Source: Bradyrhizobium sp. Tv2a-2 (GTDB taxonomy: Bacteria; Pseudomonadota; Alphaproteobacteria; Rhizobiales; Xanthobacteraceae). From it: a stretch of DNA of 64,000 nt. Below, piece by piece: positions 8,243 through 17,202 of this stretch. Each line of letters begins with the position of its first letter. Position 1 is the first letter of the stretch. The position numbers and the translations under genes were made by a program. The DNA lies in the NCBI RefSeq assembly GCF_000472425.1, contig NZ_AXAI01000002.1, forward strand, positions 472,748 to 536,747. The letters run 5' to 3'. The notes beneath the pieces were generated by a model. That model did no database searches. It was not told where the DNA came from and saw only the letters and a list, made by a program, of their open reading frames with translations.

Positions 8243-9037
8243 ATGACTGCAGACGATCTGGTGCTGTTATCCGTCGAGCGGGGCCTTGCTCGCATTACGC
8301 TCAACCGCGGTGGCGCCTCGAATGCCATGAACGCCGAATTCCTGGAAGCGCTTTGCCGGGCTGTCATGGCCTGCCACGGCGAGCCCGGGATTCGGGCCGT
8401 GCTGCTGAGCGGCCGCGGCAAGAATTTCTGCGCCGGCGGCGACATTCACGCTTTTGCCGCGAGGGGTGAGCACATGCCGGACTACATAAGGGTCGCGACG
8501 GCCTGGCTGCAGAATGCGGTCACGGGATTGATGCGGCTTGAGGCGCCTGTGATCGCCAGCGTGCAGGGTTTTGCGGCTGGCGGCGGTGGCTTCGGGCTGG
8601 TCTGCGCCGCCGATCTGGTGATCGCGGCGGACAGCGCCAAATTCCTGGCGGGCGCCACCCGGGTCGGCATGGCGCCGGATGCCGGTGTCAGTGTCACGTT
8701 GCCGCGGCTGGTGGGCTTGCGCCGGGCGGCCGAGATCCTTCTCACCAATCCGGTCCTAACGGCGCAGGAGGCGCGCGATCTCGGCATCGTCAACCGTGTC
8801 GTGCCGGAAGCGCAACTCGAGCAGGCGTCGCTGGAATGGGCACGTGAGATCGCGTCCGGCGCACCGAAGGCGCTTGCCGCGACAAAACGCCTGCTGACGA
8901 GCGGCGTCGGCAGCAGCATCGATTCCTGCCTGTCGGAGGAAGCGCGCACCGTGTCCGAACTCTCAGGCACCGCGGACGCCCGCGAGGGGCTCGCTGCGGT
9001 GATCGAGCGGCGCGCACCGACCTTCGTTGGTCGATAG
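8243..9037 (+). CDS. Crotonase-family protein, probably an enoyl-CoA isomerase type
   Basis: A 264-residue crotonase. The oxyanion-hole segments are FCAGGD (residues 62-67) and the GGGG stretch near residue 115. The two glutamates that hydrate the double bond in classical enoyl-CoA hydratase are absent: the loop after GGGG has Phe-Gly, and the second position has Ala. Instead an Asp occurs in PDAG (Asp146), where PaaG-like and other isomerases place their catalytic Asp. I therefore favour isomerisation or another crotonase reaction over hydration. GGAGGA lies just before the ATG. It sits in the aromatic-type operon between the dioxygenase and an SDR. Confidence 0.88.
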   Translation: MTADDLVLLSVERGLARITLNRGGASNAMNAEFLEALCRAVMACHGEPGIRAVLLSGRGKNFCAGGDIHAFAARGEHMPDYIRVATAWLQNAVTGLMRLEAPVIASVQGFAAGGGGFGLVCAADLVIAADSAKFLAGATRVGMAPDAGVSVTLPRLVGLRRAAEILLTNPVLTAQEARDLGIVNRVVPEAQLEQASLEWAREIASGAPKALAATKRLLTSGVGSSIDSCLSEEARTVSELSGTADAREGLAAVIERRAPTFVGR

Positions 9038-9045
9038 AAACCGCC

Positions 9046-9783
9046 ATGACGGGCGCGCTCGCAGGACGTCATGCCATGATCACCGGAGGCGCCAACGGCA
9101 TCGGCGCCGCGATCGCGCGCGCCTTTATCCGCGAGGGCGCGCAGACCACGATCATCGACCGCGATCGCCGCGCCGGCGAAACCATCGCCCGTGAATCCGG
9201 GCTGACCTTCATCGAGGCCGACGTCGCGGATACGGAAACCTTGCGGGCGCGCGTTGCCGCTGCCGGCGGTTTCGACATTCTCGTCAACAGCGCGGGCGTG
9301 GATCAGCATTCGTTTTTCGGCGAAACTTCGGCGCCGGAGTGGCGGCGCTTGCTGGCGATCAATCTGGAGGCAGTGCTGGCGACCACCCACGCCGTGCTGC
9401 CGGCGATGCAGGCGGCGCGCTTCGGCCGCCTGATCAACATCGCGTCCGAAGCGGGGCGTCTCGGCTCGCGTGGTGGTTCGGTCTATGCCGCGGCAAAGGG
9501 CGGTGTCATCGCCTTCACCAAGTCGATGGCGCTCGAAAATGCCCGCTACGGCATAACGGCGAATGTGATCGCTCCGGGCCCGATCGATACGCCGATGCTG
9601 CGCCGCGCGGTGGCTGCCGGCGGCGAGCGGCTTCTGGAAGGGATGAAGGGCGCCACGCTGCTGCAGCGCCTTGGAACACCAGAGGAGGTGGCCGCGGCGG
9701 CCGTGTTCCTGGCAAGCGACGCTGCCGGCTACATCACCGGCGAAACGCTCGGTGTATCAGGCGGCATGGGAATCGGCACATGA
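9046..9783 (+). CDS. Short-chain dehydrogenase/reductase
   Basis: A 245-residue classical SDR. The cofactor motif is TGGANGIG (residues 13-20), NSAG follows the fourth strand, and the catalytic Tyr147 and Lys151 are in YAAAK with the Ser in the preceding IASEAG region. An Asp after the second strand (TIIDRDRRAG) favours NAD over NADP. It starts 8 bases after the crotonase and its stop overlaps the next start. In this operon it may dehydrogenate a dihydrodiol or a 3-hydroxyacyl-CoA. Confidence 0.94.
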   Translation: MTGALAGRHAMITGGANGIGAAIARAFIREGAQTTIIDRDRRAGETIARESGLTFIEADVADTETLRARVAAAGGFDILVNSAGVDQHSFFGETSAPEWRRLLAINLEAVLATTHAVLPAMQAARFGRLINIASEAGRLGSRGGSVYAAAKGGVIAFTKSMALENARYGITANVIAPGPIDTPMLRRAVAAGGERLLEGMKGATLLQRLGTPEEVAAAAVFLASDAAGYITGETLGVSGGMGIGT

Positions 9784-10757
9784 CGGCAGCGACGCAGCCC
9801 AGGTCCGTCAATTCCGCCGCAGCCGATGACGTTGCTCCGATCGTGCAACGCCTGCGGGAGACCTACGCGCGCTGGACGCGGAGGACCCCGATCGAACAGA
9901 TGCGCGACGATTGGGACGAGTTGTTCCGCAGCCGCGCGCAGCCTTGGCGGATCAACGGGTTTGAGGCCGGCGGTGTGGCCGCGGAGTGGATCATGGCTCC
10001 AGATGCGCGGGCGAACCGGACCATCCTTTATCTGCACGGCGGCGGGTTTCGCATGGGCTCGATCGACTCGCATCGCGATTTGATGCAGCGGCTATCCATC
10101 GCTGCCGGCGCCCGCGTGCTCGGCATCAATTATCGCCTCGGGCCGGAGCACGTGTTTCCGGCGGCGGTGGAGGACGCGCTGTCGGGATATCGCTGGCTGC
10201 TCGACAGCGGTGTGCGCTCCGGATCGATCGCTTTCGCCGGCGACTCCGCCGGTGGAGGCCTGGTACTCGCCTGCATGTTCGCGGCGCGGGCGGCAAATCT
10301 GGAATTGCCGTCGGCCGCCTGTTTGATGTCGCCATGGACCGATCTCGCTGCGACCGGGGCGACGTTCCTGTCGCGCGCCGATGTCGATCCCCTGCATCAG
10401 CGGCCGATGATCCTGAGCATGGCAAAGGCCTATCTTGGCCCATCAGGCAATCCTCTCGATCCCCTGGCTTCGCCGTTGTACGGCGATCTTGAAAGGCTGC
10501 CGCCCTTGCTGATCCAGTGCGGCGACTGCGAGACGATCCTCGATGACTCCGTTCGTTTGGCCGACCGCGCCGCGAAGGCCGGCGTCGCTGCTGAGCTCGA
10601 GGTCTATCCGTCGATGATCCATGTCTTTCAGGCTTACGGTGAATTACACGCAGCCCGGCAGGCGCTCGCCAGTGCCGGTCGATTTCTCGGTCGATATTTT
10701 ACGGAACAGGACAAGCGGCCCCCAGAAGGCCGCGGCGACACGCGCGATTGCGGGTGA
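9780..10757 (+). CDS. Alpha/beta hydrolase of the hormone-sensitive lipase family
   Basis: A 325-residue esterase. The oxyanion-hole motif HGGG is at residues 86-89 and the nucleophile elbow GDSAGG has Ser156; the C-terminal IHVF supplies the catalytic His. The start is the ATG overlapping the SDR stop (ATGA), so the gene is translationally coupled. No signal peptide is present, so it acts in the cytoplasm. In this operon it could hydrolyse an ester or lactone intermediate; that role is inference. Confidence 0.92.
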   Translation: MTAATQPRSVNSAAADDVAPIVQRLRETYARWTRRTPIEQMRDDWDELFRSRAQPWRINGFEAGGVAAEWIMAPDARANRTILYLHGGGFRMGSIDSHRDLMQRLSIAAGARVLGINYRLGPEHVFPAAVEDALSGYRWLLDSGVRSGSIAFAGDSAGGGLVLACMFAARAANLELPSAACLMSPWTDLAATGATFLSRADVDPLHQRPMILSMAKAYLGPSGNPLDPLASPLYGDLERLPPLLIQCGDCETILDDSVRLADRAAKAGVAAELEVYPSMIHVFQAYGELHAARQALASAGRFLGRYFTEQDKRPPEGRGDTRDCG

Positions 10758-10790
10758 ATGGTGCCGGCAAGCGGTGAGAGGGAGGGATTG

Positions 10791-12356
10791 ATGACTTTTG
10801 CGCGCGACCTGGTGAAGGCTGCCAGCCGAAACTATCCGAACAAGACCGCATTCATCTGCGGTGACCGACGTGCCACCTGGGCGCAAATGGACCAACGCTC
10901 CGACCGTCTTGCCAAGGCGCTGCAAGGACTCGGGCTGAAGAAGGGCGATACGGTCTCGACCTTGTCGCAGGAACGGATCGAGATTCATGAGCACTTCTAC
11001 GCCTGCATGAAGACCGGCGCCATCCGCATCGGGGTCAACGCGCGATATGTCTGGCGCGAGATCGAACATGTGCTGCGCGACAGCAGGACCCGGTTTCTGT
11101 TTGTCGAAGATCGCTGCGTGCCTCTGATCAAGGATCACCTCGCGGAGCTCGAGGCGATGCGGATCGTCCTGATCGGTATCGGCACCAGGGCGCTGGCCTA
11201 CGAACAGGAGGCGCTGATCGCCTCAGCCGAAGGCGAGCCGGCCTGGCCCGCGCTCGCGCCTGACGATCCCCTGTTCTACAGCTACACGTCGGGCACCACA
11301 GGCTTTCCGAAAGGCGTGATCCTGACGCAGCAGGGCGTGGTCGACGCCATCCTGTTCTCGGTCTCCTCCTTCGGCTTCTCCCCCGACGACGTCTGGTACA
11401 ATCCATCGGCGTCGGCCTGGGTCACCATCGTCATGAGCAGCTTCAACCTGGCCAACGGAATGACCACGGTGATTCCGGACGGCGGCTTCCGGATCGATCA
11501 GTTCCTGCTCGATGTCGGGCGCTTCGGCGTGACCAGCGTGATCTTGGTGCCGACGATGATCCAGTGGATCATCAACGAGCTCCGCTCCAGGAGCTATGAC
11601 CTGTCGTCGTGGCGGTTTCTGATCTACGGCTCGGCGCCCTCGTCGCCGGCGCTGATCCGCCAGATGCGGGAGGTCCTGCCCTGCGATCTGGTGCAGACCT
11701 ATGGTCTGACCGAGATAACCGGCGGGTGGGCCACATATCTCTCCGAAAAGGATCATCGGGAAGCGCTCGCGCGGCGTCCCGAATGGCTCAAGTCGGTTGG
11801 GCGCTTCGGCCCGCATTTCGAATGCTCGATCCGGGACGCCGACGGCAAGCGCGTGCCGCCGAACACGCAAGGCGAGGTCTGGATCCGTGGCACGGCGGTT
11901 ATGAAGGGCTATCTCAACCGCCCGGAGGAGACGGCCGATGTGATGCGCGAGGGCGGCTGGCTGTGCACGAACGACATCGCGCAGATGGACGAGGACGGTT
12001 TTCTCTATCTGCTCGACCGCAAGAAATTCATGATCATCAGTGGCGCCGTCAATGTGTTTCCCGCGACCGTGGAAGCGGTGCTCGCCGAGCACGACGGCAT
12101 TGCAGAGGTCGCCGTCGTCGGCGCGCCGCATCCCCAATGGGGCGAAGCCGTCGTCGCTTTTGTGCGGGCCAAAAGCGGCCACGCCGGCCTGACCGGGCGC
12201 GAGATCATGGACTTCTGCGCCGACAAGCTGTCAAAGCCGGAAATTCCGAAGCATGTTATCTTCGTCGAGGAGTTGCCGAAGACCTCCAACGGCAAGATCA
12301 TGAAGCAGCCGCTCAAGGAACGGCTGCTTCGCGAGCCGTCTTTGCTTCCGTGGTGA
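10791..12356 (+). CDS. AMP-forming acyl/aryl-CoA ligase
   Basis: A 521-residue ANL-superfamily enzyme. The phosphate-binding motif is YSYTSGTTGFPKG, followed by YGLTEITGGW, the hinge region DRKKFMIISGAVNVFP and the C-terminal catalytic lysine in KTSNGKIMK. It activates a carboxylic acid to its CoA ester. GGGAGGG is seven bases before the ATG at 10791. As the last gene of the operon it probably supplies the CoA thioester processed by the crotonase and SDR. The substrate (aryl or fatty acid) is not determinable. Confidence 0.94.
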   Translation: MTFARDLVKAASRNYPNKTAFICGDRRATWAQMDQRSDRLAKALQGLGLKKGDTVSTLSQERIEIHEHFYACMKTGAIRIGVNARYVWREIEHVLRDSRTRFLFVEDRCVPLIKDHLAELEAMRIVLIGIGTRALAYEQEALIASAEGEPAWPALAPDDPLFYSYTSGTTGFPKGVILTQQGVVDAILFSVSSFGFSPDDVWYNPSASAWVTIVMSSFNLANGMTTVIPDGGFRIDQFLLDVGRFGVTSVILVPTMIQWIINELRSRSYDLSSWRFLIYGSAPSSPALIRQMREVLPCDLVQTYGLTEITGGWATYLSEKDHREALARRPEWLKSVGRFGPHFECSIRDADGKRVPPNTQGEVWIRGTAVMKGYLNRPEETADVMREGGWLCTNDIAQMDEDGFLYLLDRKKFMIISGAVNVFPATVEAVLAEHDGIAEVAVVGAPHPQWGEAVVAFVRAKSGHAGLTGREIMDFCADKLSKPEIPKHVIFVEELPKTSNGKIMKQPLKERLLREPSLLPW

Positions 12357-12582
12357 GGCGGTTGAAGGAACGCCAGTTCGGAACCCTGCAGGACGCCGCC
12401 GCAACGGACGGCGAATACAAGTGAATCAATGCGGCTTTTTGTCTCCCGGCCTTCTACTGCCGAAACCGCGCTTGTTACAGGAAATTAATCCTCTCGCCAG
12501 TTTCGCGTAACATCTGGGTGCCTATCTCCAGCGCGCGTTCGAACTCGCAACTTATTCACGCGCGGTTGTCTGGGGATTCAAC

Positions 12583-13101
12583 GTGAGCCGAATTTTGAAA
12601 TCCGTGGCATTCATGCTGGCGGCGATCTACTTGTTGGTGGATGCGGTCTTTATGACCATTGCTCGACCATTCGCCAACGGGATTGCCGGACACAAGTTAC
12701 TCGGAAGCCTTCGCGTCCGGATAACTTCGCTGGGCCCTTATCCCACCCTGGCCTTGTTTGCCGTGCCTCTGATCGTTCTTGAACCGGTCAAGCCGGTTGC
12801 CGCTTATTTGGCCGGCACGGGCCACATCACGATCGGCGTGACAGTCCTCGTCGTCGGCGAGGTGCTGAAGCTTGTGATTGTTGAACGCCTCTTCAGCATC
12901 AGCCGTCACAAGCTCATCTCGATACCCGCATTTGCTTGGACGTATGCGAGGTACGTGCAGGCCTCGGGATGGCTGACATCGTTCGAGGCATGGCAGGCCG
13001 CACGGCGCTGGACACGTCTCGCCCGACACGCCGTTCGCAGTTCCGTTGGGGAGGTGAGAGCTTTCCGGGGATTTAAACGCGCCTCGTGCCAGCACGGCTA
13101 A
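12583..13101 (+). CDS. Small membrane protein, unknown function
   Basis: A 172-residue protein with a GTG start. Three hydrophobic segments are visible: residues about 7-25 (AFMLAAIYLLVDAVFM), 52-66 (YPTLALFAVPLIVLEP) and 82-98 (ITIGVTVLVVGEVLKLVIV). The C-terminal third is basic and probably cytoplasmic. I do not recognise a characterised family. It stands alone, more than 200 bases after the CoA ligase. Confidence 0.7.
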   Translation: MSRILKSVAFMLAAIYLLVDAVFMTIARPFANGIAGHKLLGSLRVRITSLGPYPTLALFAVPLIVLEPVKPVAAYLAGTGHITIGVTVLVVGEVLKLVIVERLFSISRHKLISIPAFAWTYARYVQASGWLTSFEAWQAARRWTRLARHAVRSSVGEVRAFRGFKRASCQHG

Positions 13102-13198
13102 CGGCGCCGTGCGATACCTTTTCCATCGCTGTCGAAAGCATCCGGGCGCGGTTCACACGGCCATTTGCTGACGGCAGGTCCAGTCCGGGAAATCCGAT

Positions 13199-13621
13199 AT
13201 GATGGCAGAGCACAGTCTCTGGCGTTTCTCGCGCGCGCTGCATCGCGCGATCAATGAGCGCCAGTCCGATGATCTGGAGACCTACATCGATGAAGACGTC
13301 GATTGGGTGATCTATGGCCCTATCGAACTGTTTCCGTTTCTTGGCGCCCGCCACGGTAAGGCTGCCGTGCTCGAGGTGTGCCGGCAGATCTCCGAAAACG
13401 TGCGAGTCCATCGCTTTGATCGCGAGTCGCTCATGCTGGGCGAGGATACGGCCGCATCGATGATGCGCTATTCCTTGACCGCGTTGGATTCGAATAAGCC
13501 GATCAATTTGCGGCTCGCTCATTTTGCGCGATTTAAGGCCGGCCGGCTGCTCAATATTCGTGTTCTTCTCGACTCCCATGAGCTGGTGGCACAGGCCCTC
13601 GGAGGGCCAATGCACAGATAG
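13199..13621 (+). CDS. SnoaL-like / NTF2-fold protein
   Basis: A 140-residue protein with the cone-shaped NTF2 fold pattern: helix SRALHRAINERQSDDLETYIDEDVDW, then YGPIELFPFLGARHGKAAV, then strands ending in RVLLDSHELV. Such proteins are ketosteroid-isomerase-like enzymes or binding proteins; no specific activity can be assigned. Two adjacent ATG codons (13199, 13202) are possible starts. Confidence 0.8.
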   Translation: MMAEHSLWRFSRALHRAINERQSDDLETYIDEDVDWVIYGPIELFPFLGARHGKAAVLEVCRQISENVRVHRFDRESLMLGEDTAASMMRYSLTALDSNKPINLRLAHFARFKAGRLLNIRVLLDSHELVAQALGGPMHR

Positions 13622-13676
13622 TGCTATCAGCGATGTCCGCTTTTGAGCCGATCCCGTCGAGATCGCGCTTCAACGA

Positions 13677-14726
13677 CTACGGCTGGAACCGAGCCGTCGG
13701 CGTCGAGTGCGAAATCTTGAGCTCTTCCTCGTTCATGTCGGCAGAGACATCGGCGAACAGTGGCGTGCTAAGGTAACGTTCGCCGGTGTCAGGCAACATG
13801 CAAAGAATATTTGCACCCTTCTCTGCCTGCGCCGCGACCTTGAGCGCGCCCGCCATTGTTGCGCCCGAGGTGATGCCGACAAATATACCTTCCTTGGTCG
13901 CAAGCTCCTTGCTGCATCGAACCGCCTCGGGGCCGGGAATCGGCAGTATTCGATCGATGACCTTCATCATGACGGCGTCATCGGTCAGCTTCGGAATAAA
14001 ATCGGGCGTCCAACCTTGCATCGGGTGCGGCTTGAAAATCGGATGCGGCATCGCCGGCGTACCATCCGGATTGCGCTTTTGCTCGACGCCGCTGCCCAGC
14101 AGCTGCGCGTCTTCGGGCTCACAGACGATGATCCTGGTTTCGGGGCGCTCCTTGGCGAGCACCCGCGCAACGCCCTTCAGCGTGCCGCCGGTCCCATAGC
14201 CTGTCACCCAATAGTCCAGTCGCTCTCCCCCGAAATCGTCCAGGATCTCGATCGCCGTGGTTCGGGAGTGGAAGTCGGGATTGGCTTCGTTCTCGAATTG
14301 TCGCGTCATGAACCAGCCGTGCGTCTTGGCAAGCTCGATCGTCTTGTTGATCATTCCGACCGCCCGGTCCGCCGCGGGCGTCACAACGACCTTCGCGCCC
14401 AGGAATCGCATGAGCTTGCGCCGCTCGATGCTGAAAGTCTCGGCCATTGTGACCACAAGGGGATAGCCCTTGGCAGCGCAAACCATCGCAAGACCAATTC
14501 CCGTGTTGCCGCTCGTCGCCTCGATTACGGTTTGACCCGGTTTCAGCTCGCCCGATTTCTCGGCGGCTTCGATAACGCCAAGAGCCAGCCGATCCTTAAC
14601 CGAGCCGAGCGGATTGAAGGCCTCGATCTTCACGAACAAATTGACTCCCGCGGGAGCTAGACGATTGATCCGCACAACGGGTGTGTGGCCGACCGTCTCA
14701 AGGATGTTCTGATATCTATGGCCCAT
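13677..14726 (-). CDS. cysK: Cysteine synthase A (O-acetylserine sulfhydrylase)
   Basis: A 349-residue PLP enzyme that makes cysteine from O-acetylserine and sulfide. The PLP lysine is Lys44 in NPLGSVKDR, the phosphate loop is TSGNTGIG, and the substrate loop follows it. GTGGTLKGVARVL and the SGATMAGAL segment are typical of CysK/CysM. The ATG at 14726 is preceded by CGGAGG. The C-terminus is about 20 residues longer than in enterobacterial CysK (EEELKISHSTPTARFQP). It is monocistronic here. Confidence 0.93.
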   Translation of the reverse strand: MGHRYQNILETVGHTPVVRINRLAPAGVNLFVKIEAFNPLGSVKDRLALGVIEAAEKSGELKPGQTVIEATSGNTGIGLAMVCAAKGYPLVVTMAETFSIERRKLMRFLGAKVVVTPAADRAVGMINKTIELAKTHGWFMTRQFENEANPDFHSRTTAIEILDDFGGERLDYWVTGYGTGGTLKGVARVLAKERPETRIIVCEPEDAQLLGSGVEQKRNPDGTPAMPHPIFKPHPMQGWTPDFIPKLTDDAVMMKVIDRILPIPGPEAVRCSKELATKEGIFVGITSGATMAGALKVAAQAEKGANILCMLPDTGERYLSTPLFADVSADMNEEELKISHSTPTARFQP

Positions 14727-15081
14727 AGTGCCTCCGGTGGCGCATTTGCTGAAAGGCAAAGCTGAAAGTATCGCCGATTGGCAAAGAATACCGGAATTGA
14801 ACCTTTAGGCAATTGGGCAGACCTACCCTAAGCGCCGCTCTTCGCGCCATCGCTGACGGCTCATTCGGTGATGTCTTCAACTCGACCGCCAAGGCCTTCC
14901 GCCTTTTGGCTCAGCTAGAACATGCGAAAGCCTATGGCACCCAGTCTCTGCCGAATGTGCATAGCGCGGATACGGCCTTTCACCCAAGCTCCGACCAAAC
15001 CGAAGACGTAGGCCGCCAAGCTGGGACCATGCCTTCGTCAAGCTGCGCCACGGGTCCTTGGTCGCCAATGGGAGATGTCCA
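14727..15081. other. Intergenic region between divergent cysK and a DUF1254 gene
   Basis: No convincing gene is present. Frames are open on both strands for 90-110 codons, but their products match nothing I know. The stretch must contain the promoters of the two divergent genes; I could not identify a clear operator. Confidence 0.5.
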
Positions 15082-16506
15082 ATGAAGGTCACGCGACGAA
15101 CTGTAACGGTTGCTGGTTTAGGCCTGCTCGCCAGCGCCTCGCCGAGTGCTGTGACGCGAGCGGAATGGGGCGAATTCAATTTTGGCGAAGGACTTGAAGA
15201 CTTCTGGCTGGCCACCGAGGCCTACATTTATGGCTATCCGCTAGTAACCATGGAGATGACCCGCCGGGTCGTCACCAACGTTGCGAAGCCGGAGGGCACC
15301 CGTGCCCCGATGGGGCAGCTGATCAAGCTGCGTGAATATCCCAACGCTTCCTTCCGCGACGTGACTGCGCCGAATGCCGATACGCTCTATACCACTGCGT
15401 TCTTCGATGTCGGCAACGAGCCATGGGTTCTGAGCATCCCGGACATGAAGGATCGCTATTACCTGATGCCGATGCTGGACGGCTGGACCAATGTGTTTCA
15501 GGTTCCCGGCAAACGCACGACCGGCACCGGCGCACAGACCTACGCGATCACTGGCCCCAATTGGAGTGGGACGCTGCCGGCCGGCATCAAGCAATTCAAA
15601 TCACCTACCAACATCGTATGGCTGCTCGGCCGCATCTATTGCACCGGCACGCCGGAAGACTATGCGGCGGTGCACGAGTTGCAGGACGAGTGCAAGCTGG
15701 TACCCCTGAGCGCATACGGCAAGCCATATACGCCGTCCGAGGGAAAGGTCGATCCCTCGATCGACATGAAGATGGCGGTGCGCGACCAAGTGAACCGCAT
15801 GGACGCGGTGGCCTATTTCACACTGCTCGCGCAGCTCATGAAAGCCAATCCGCCGTCGCCTGCCGACGCCCCGGCGCTCGCCAAGTACGCCAAGATCGGG
15901 CTGGTGCCGGGCAAGGATTTCGATGCGAGCAAGCTGCACGCCGATTTCGTCAAACGCATCCCGCAGGTCGCCTTCGACCGGATCATGCTCCAGTTCAAGA
16001 TCAACAAGGACGTGAAGGACATCAACGGCTGGGGCTATACCACCAAGACCGGCCTCTATGGCACCGACTATCTCATGCGCGCGCTGGTCACCGCTATCGG
16101 TCTCGGCGCCAACCGCCCGCAGGATGCGGTCTATCCGACCTCGCTGAAGGATGTAGAGGATCGCGCCTACGATGGGGCCCACAAGTACGTCATGCGCTTC
16201 GCCAAGAACGAGCTGCCGCCGGTCGAGGGCTTCTGGTCGCTCACGATGTACAACGCCGAATACTTCTTCGTAGCCAATCCGATCAATCGTTACTCAATCA
16301 GCGCGCGGCAGAATCTCAAGTCCAACCCCGATGGCTCGGTCGACCTCTTGATCCAGAAGGACTCGCCGGGCGCCGACAAGGAGGCGAACTGGCTTCCCGC
16401 TCCTGACGGCAAGTTCATTCTCATGCTGCGCATGTATTGGCCGGACGAAAACGCGCCGTCGATTCTCGACGGGACGTGGACAATCCCTCCAGTGAAGAAG
16501 GTGTGA
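15082..16506 (+). CDS. Exported DUF1254/DUF1214 protein (copy 1)
   Basis: A 474-residue protein. The N-terminal signal (TRRTVTVAGLGLLASASPSAV) is followed by DUF1254 (EAYIYGYPLVTMEMTRR ... NADTLYTTAFFDVGNEPWVL ... DRYYLMPMLDGWTNVF) and C-terminal DUF1214 (ELPPVEGFWSLTMYNAEYFF ... NRYSI). The fold is widespread in bacteria and has no established enzymatic role. It is probably periplasmic. GGGAGATG precedes the ATG. A DUF1330 gene follows 82 bases downstream. Four paralogues occur in this window. Confidence 0.92.
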   Translation: MKVTRRTVTVAGLGLLASASPSAVTRAEWGEFNFGEGLEDFWLATEAYIYGYPLVTMEMTRRVVTNVAKPEGTRAPMGQLIKLREYPNASFRDVTAPNADTLYTTAFFDVGNEPWVLSIPDMKDRYYLMPMLDGWTNVFQVPGKRTTGTGAQTYAITGPNWSGTLPAGIKQFKSPTNIVWLLGRIYCTGTPEDYAAVHELQDECKLVPLSAYGKPYTPSEGKVDPSIDMKMAVRDQVNRMDAVAYFTLLAQLMKANPPSPADAPALAKYAKIGLVPGKDFDASKLHADFVKRIPQVAFDRIMLQFKINKDVKDINGWGYTTKTGLYGTDYLMRALVTAIGLGANRPQDAVYPTSLKDVEDRAYDGAHKYVMRFAKNELPPVEGFWSLTMYNAEYFFVANPINRYSISARQNLKSNPDGSVDLLIQKDSPGADKEANWLPAPDGKFILMLRMYWPDENAPSILDGTWTIPPVKKV

Positions 16507-16588
16507 GCGGAAGCCGCGCATTGCGATGCAAAGACCACGACGCTTGCATCGCTCACAACCGCAATGCGATTGGAAAGAGGCCTTGACC

Positions 16589-16876
16589 ATGTCTGCGTAT
16601 TTTATCGTTCAAGCTACGATTACGAACGAACCCCAATATCAGAAGTATCGTGAGGCGGTCGTCCCGTTCATCGCCAAGTTTGGTGGTAAGCTCACCGCAA
16701 GAGGCGCCAAGGTGGAAGTGTTCGAAGGCGAACATGATACGCGACCGGTGGTCATGTTCGAATTTCCGACAATGGAGGCCATCCAGGCGTTCTGGAACTC
16801 ACCAGACTACGTGCCGATCAAAAAGCTGCGCGAGGGTGCCGCCACCATAAATGTTTGGGCGTTCCCTGGGATTTGA
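16589..16876 (+). CDS. DUF1330 domain protein
   Basis: A 95-residue ferredoxin-like-fold (dimeric alpha-beta barrel) protein with the family pattern AYFIVQATITNEPQYQKYRE at the N-terminus and EFPTMEAIQAFWNSPDY in the second half. Function is unknown for the family. It probably forms an operon with the preceding DUF1254 gene. Confidence 0.9.
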   Translation: MSAYFIVQATITNEPQYQKYREAVVPFIAKFGGKLTARGAKVEVFEGEHDTRPVVMFEFPTMEAIQAFWNSPDYVPIKKLREGAATINVWAFPGI

Positions 16877-17202
16877 ATACAGCGATATACAAGATGATCC
16901 GGCGCACGCCCCAACAGCGCGGACGGCGCCGGATCGATTTCCACCATGAGAAAACATGCACGCATTCTCGGGACACCAGCGCCGCGAGTGGCCTCACGGC
17001 CGTCCGAATGCGCTTAGTTAGGCGGGTGTTCCGCTTTTGCGGCGCCGGTCATCGGGGTAATATGTCAATTGTAACAGTGCTCGCCTGCCGACAGGCTGAA
17101 GCGCCGGCAACTTGTGAACCCGGTGACAGAACGCACCGCTGGTATCTCCGACAATGACAGTTTATTGCACCCCTGGAACATCGAACTAGCGGGGATTTGA
17201 CG
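16877..17202. other. Intergenic region upstream of the FecR gene
   Basis: No credible gene is seen. The GATCCGGCGC / GGCGCCGGATC pair just after the DUF1330 stop (about 16904-16936) could form a hairpin and end that transcript. Confidence 0.4.

Noticed and set aside
11223..12182. A 319-codon minus-strand frame inside the CoA ligase gene
   Set aside because: It is antisense to conserved ANL motifs; its composition is His/Arg/Asp-rich without a family match.
13707..14660. A 317-codon plus-strand frame inside cysK
   Set aside because: It is antisense to a gene with intact PLP-enzyme motifs.
14813..15085. Short frames on both strands between cysK and DUF1254 copy 1
   Set aside because: Neither product resembles a known family and both overlap the start of the real DUF1254 gene or lack a ribosome binding site.
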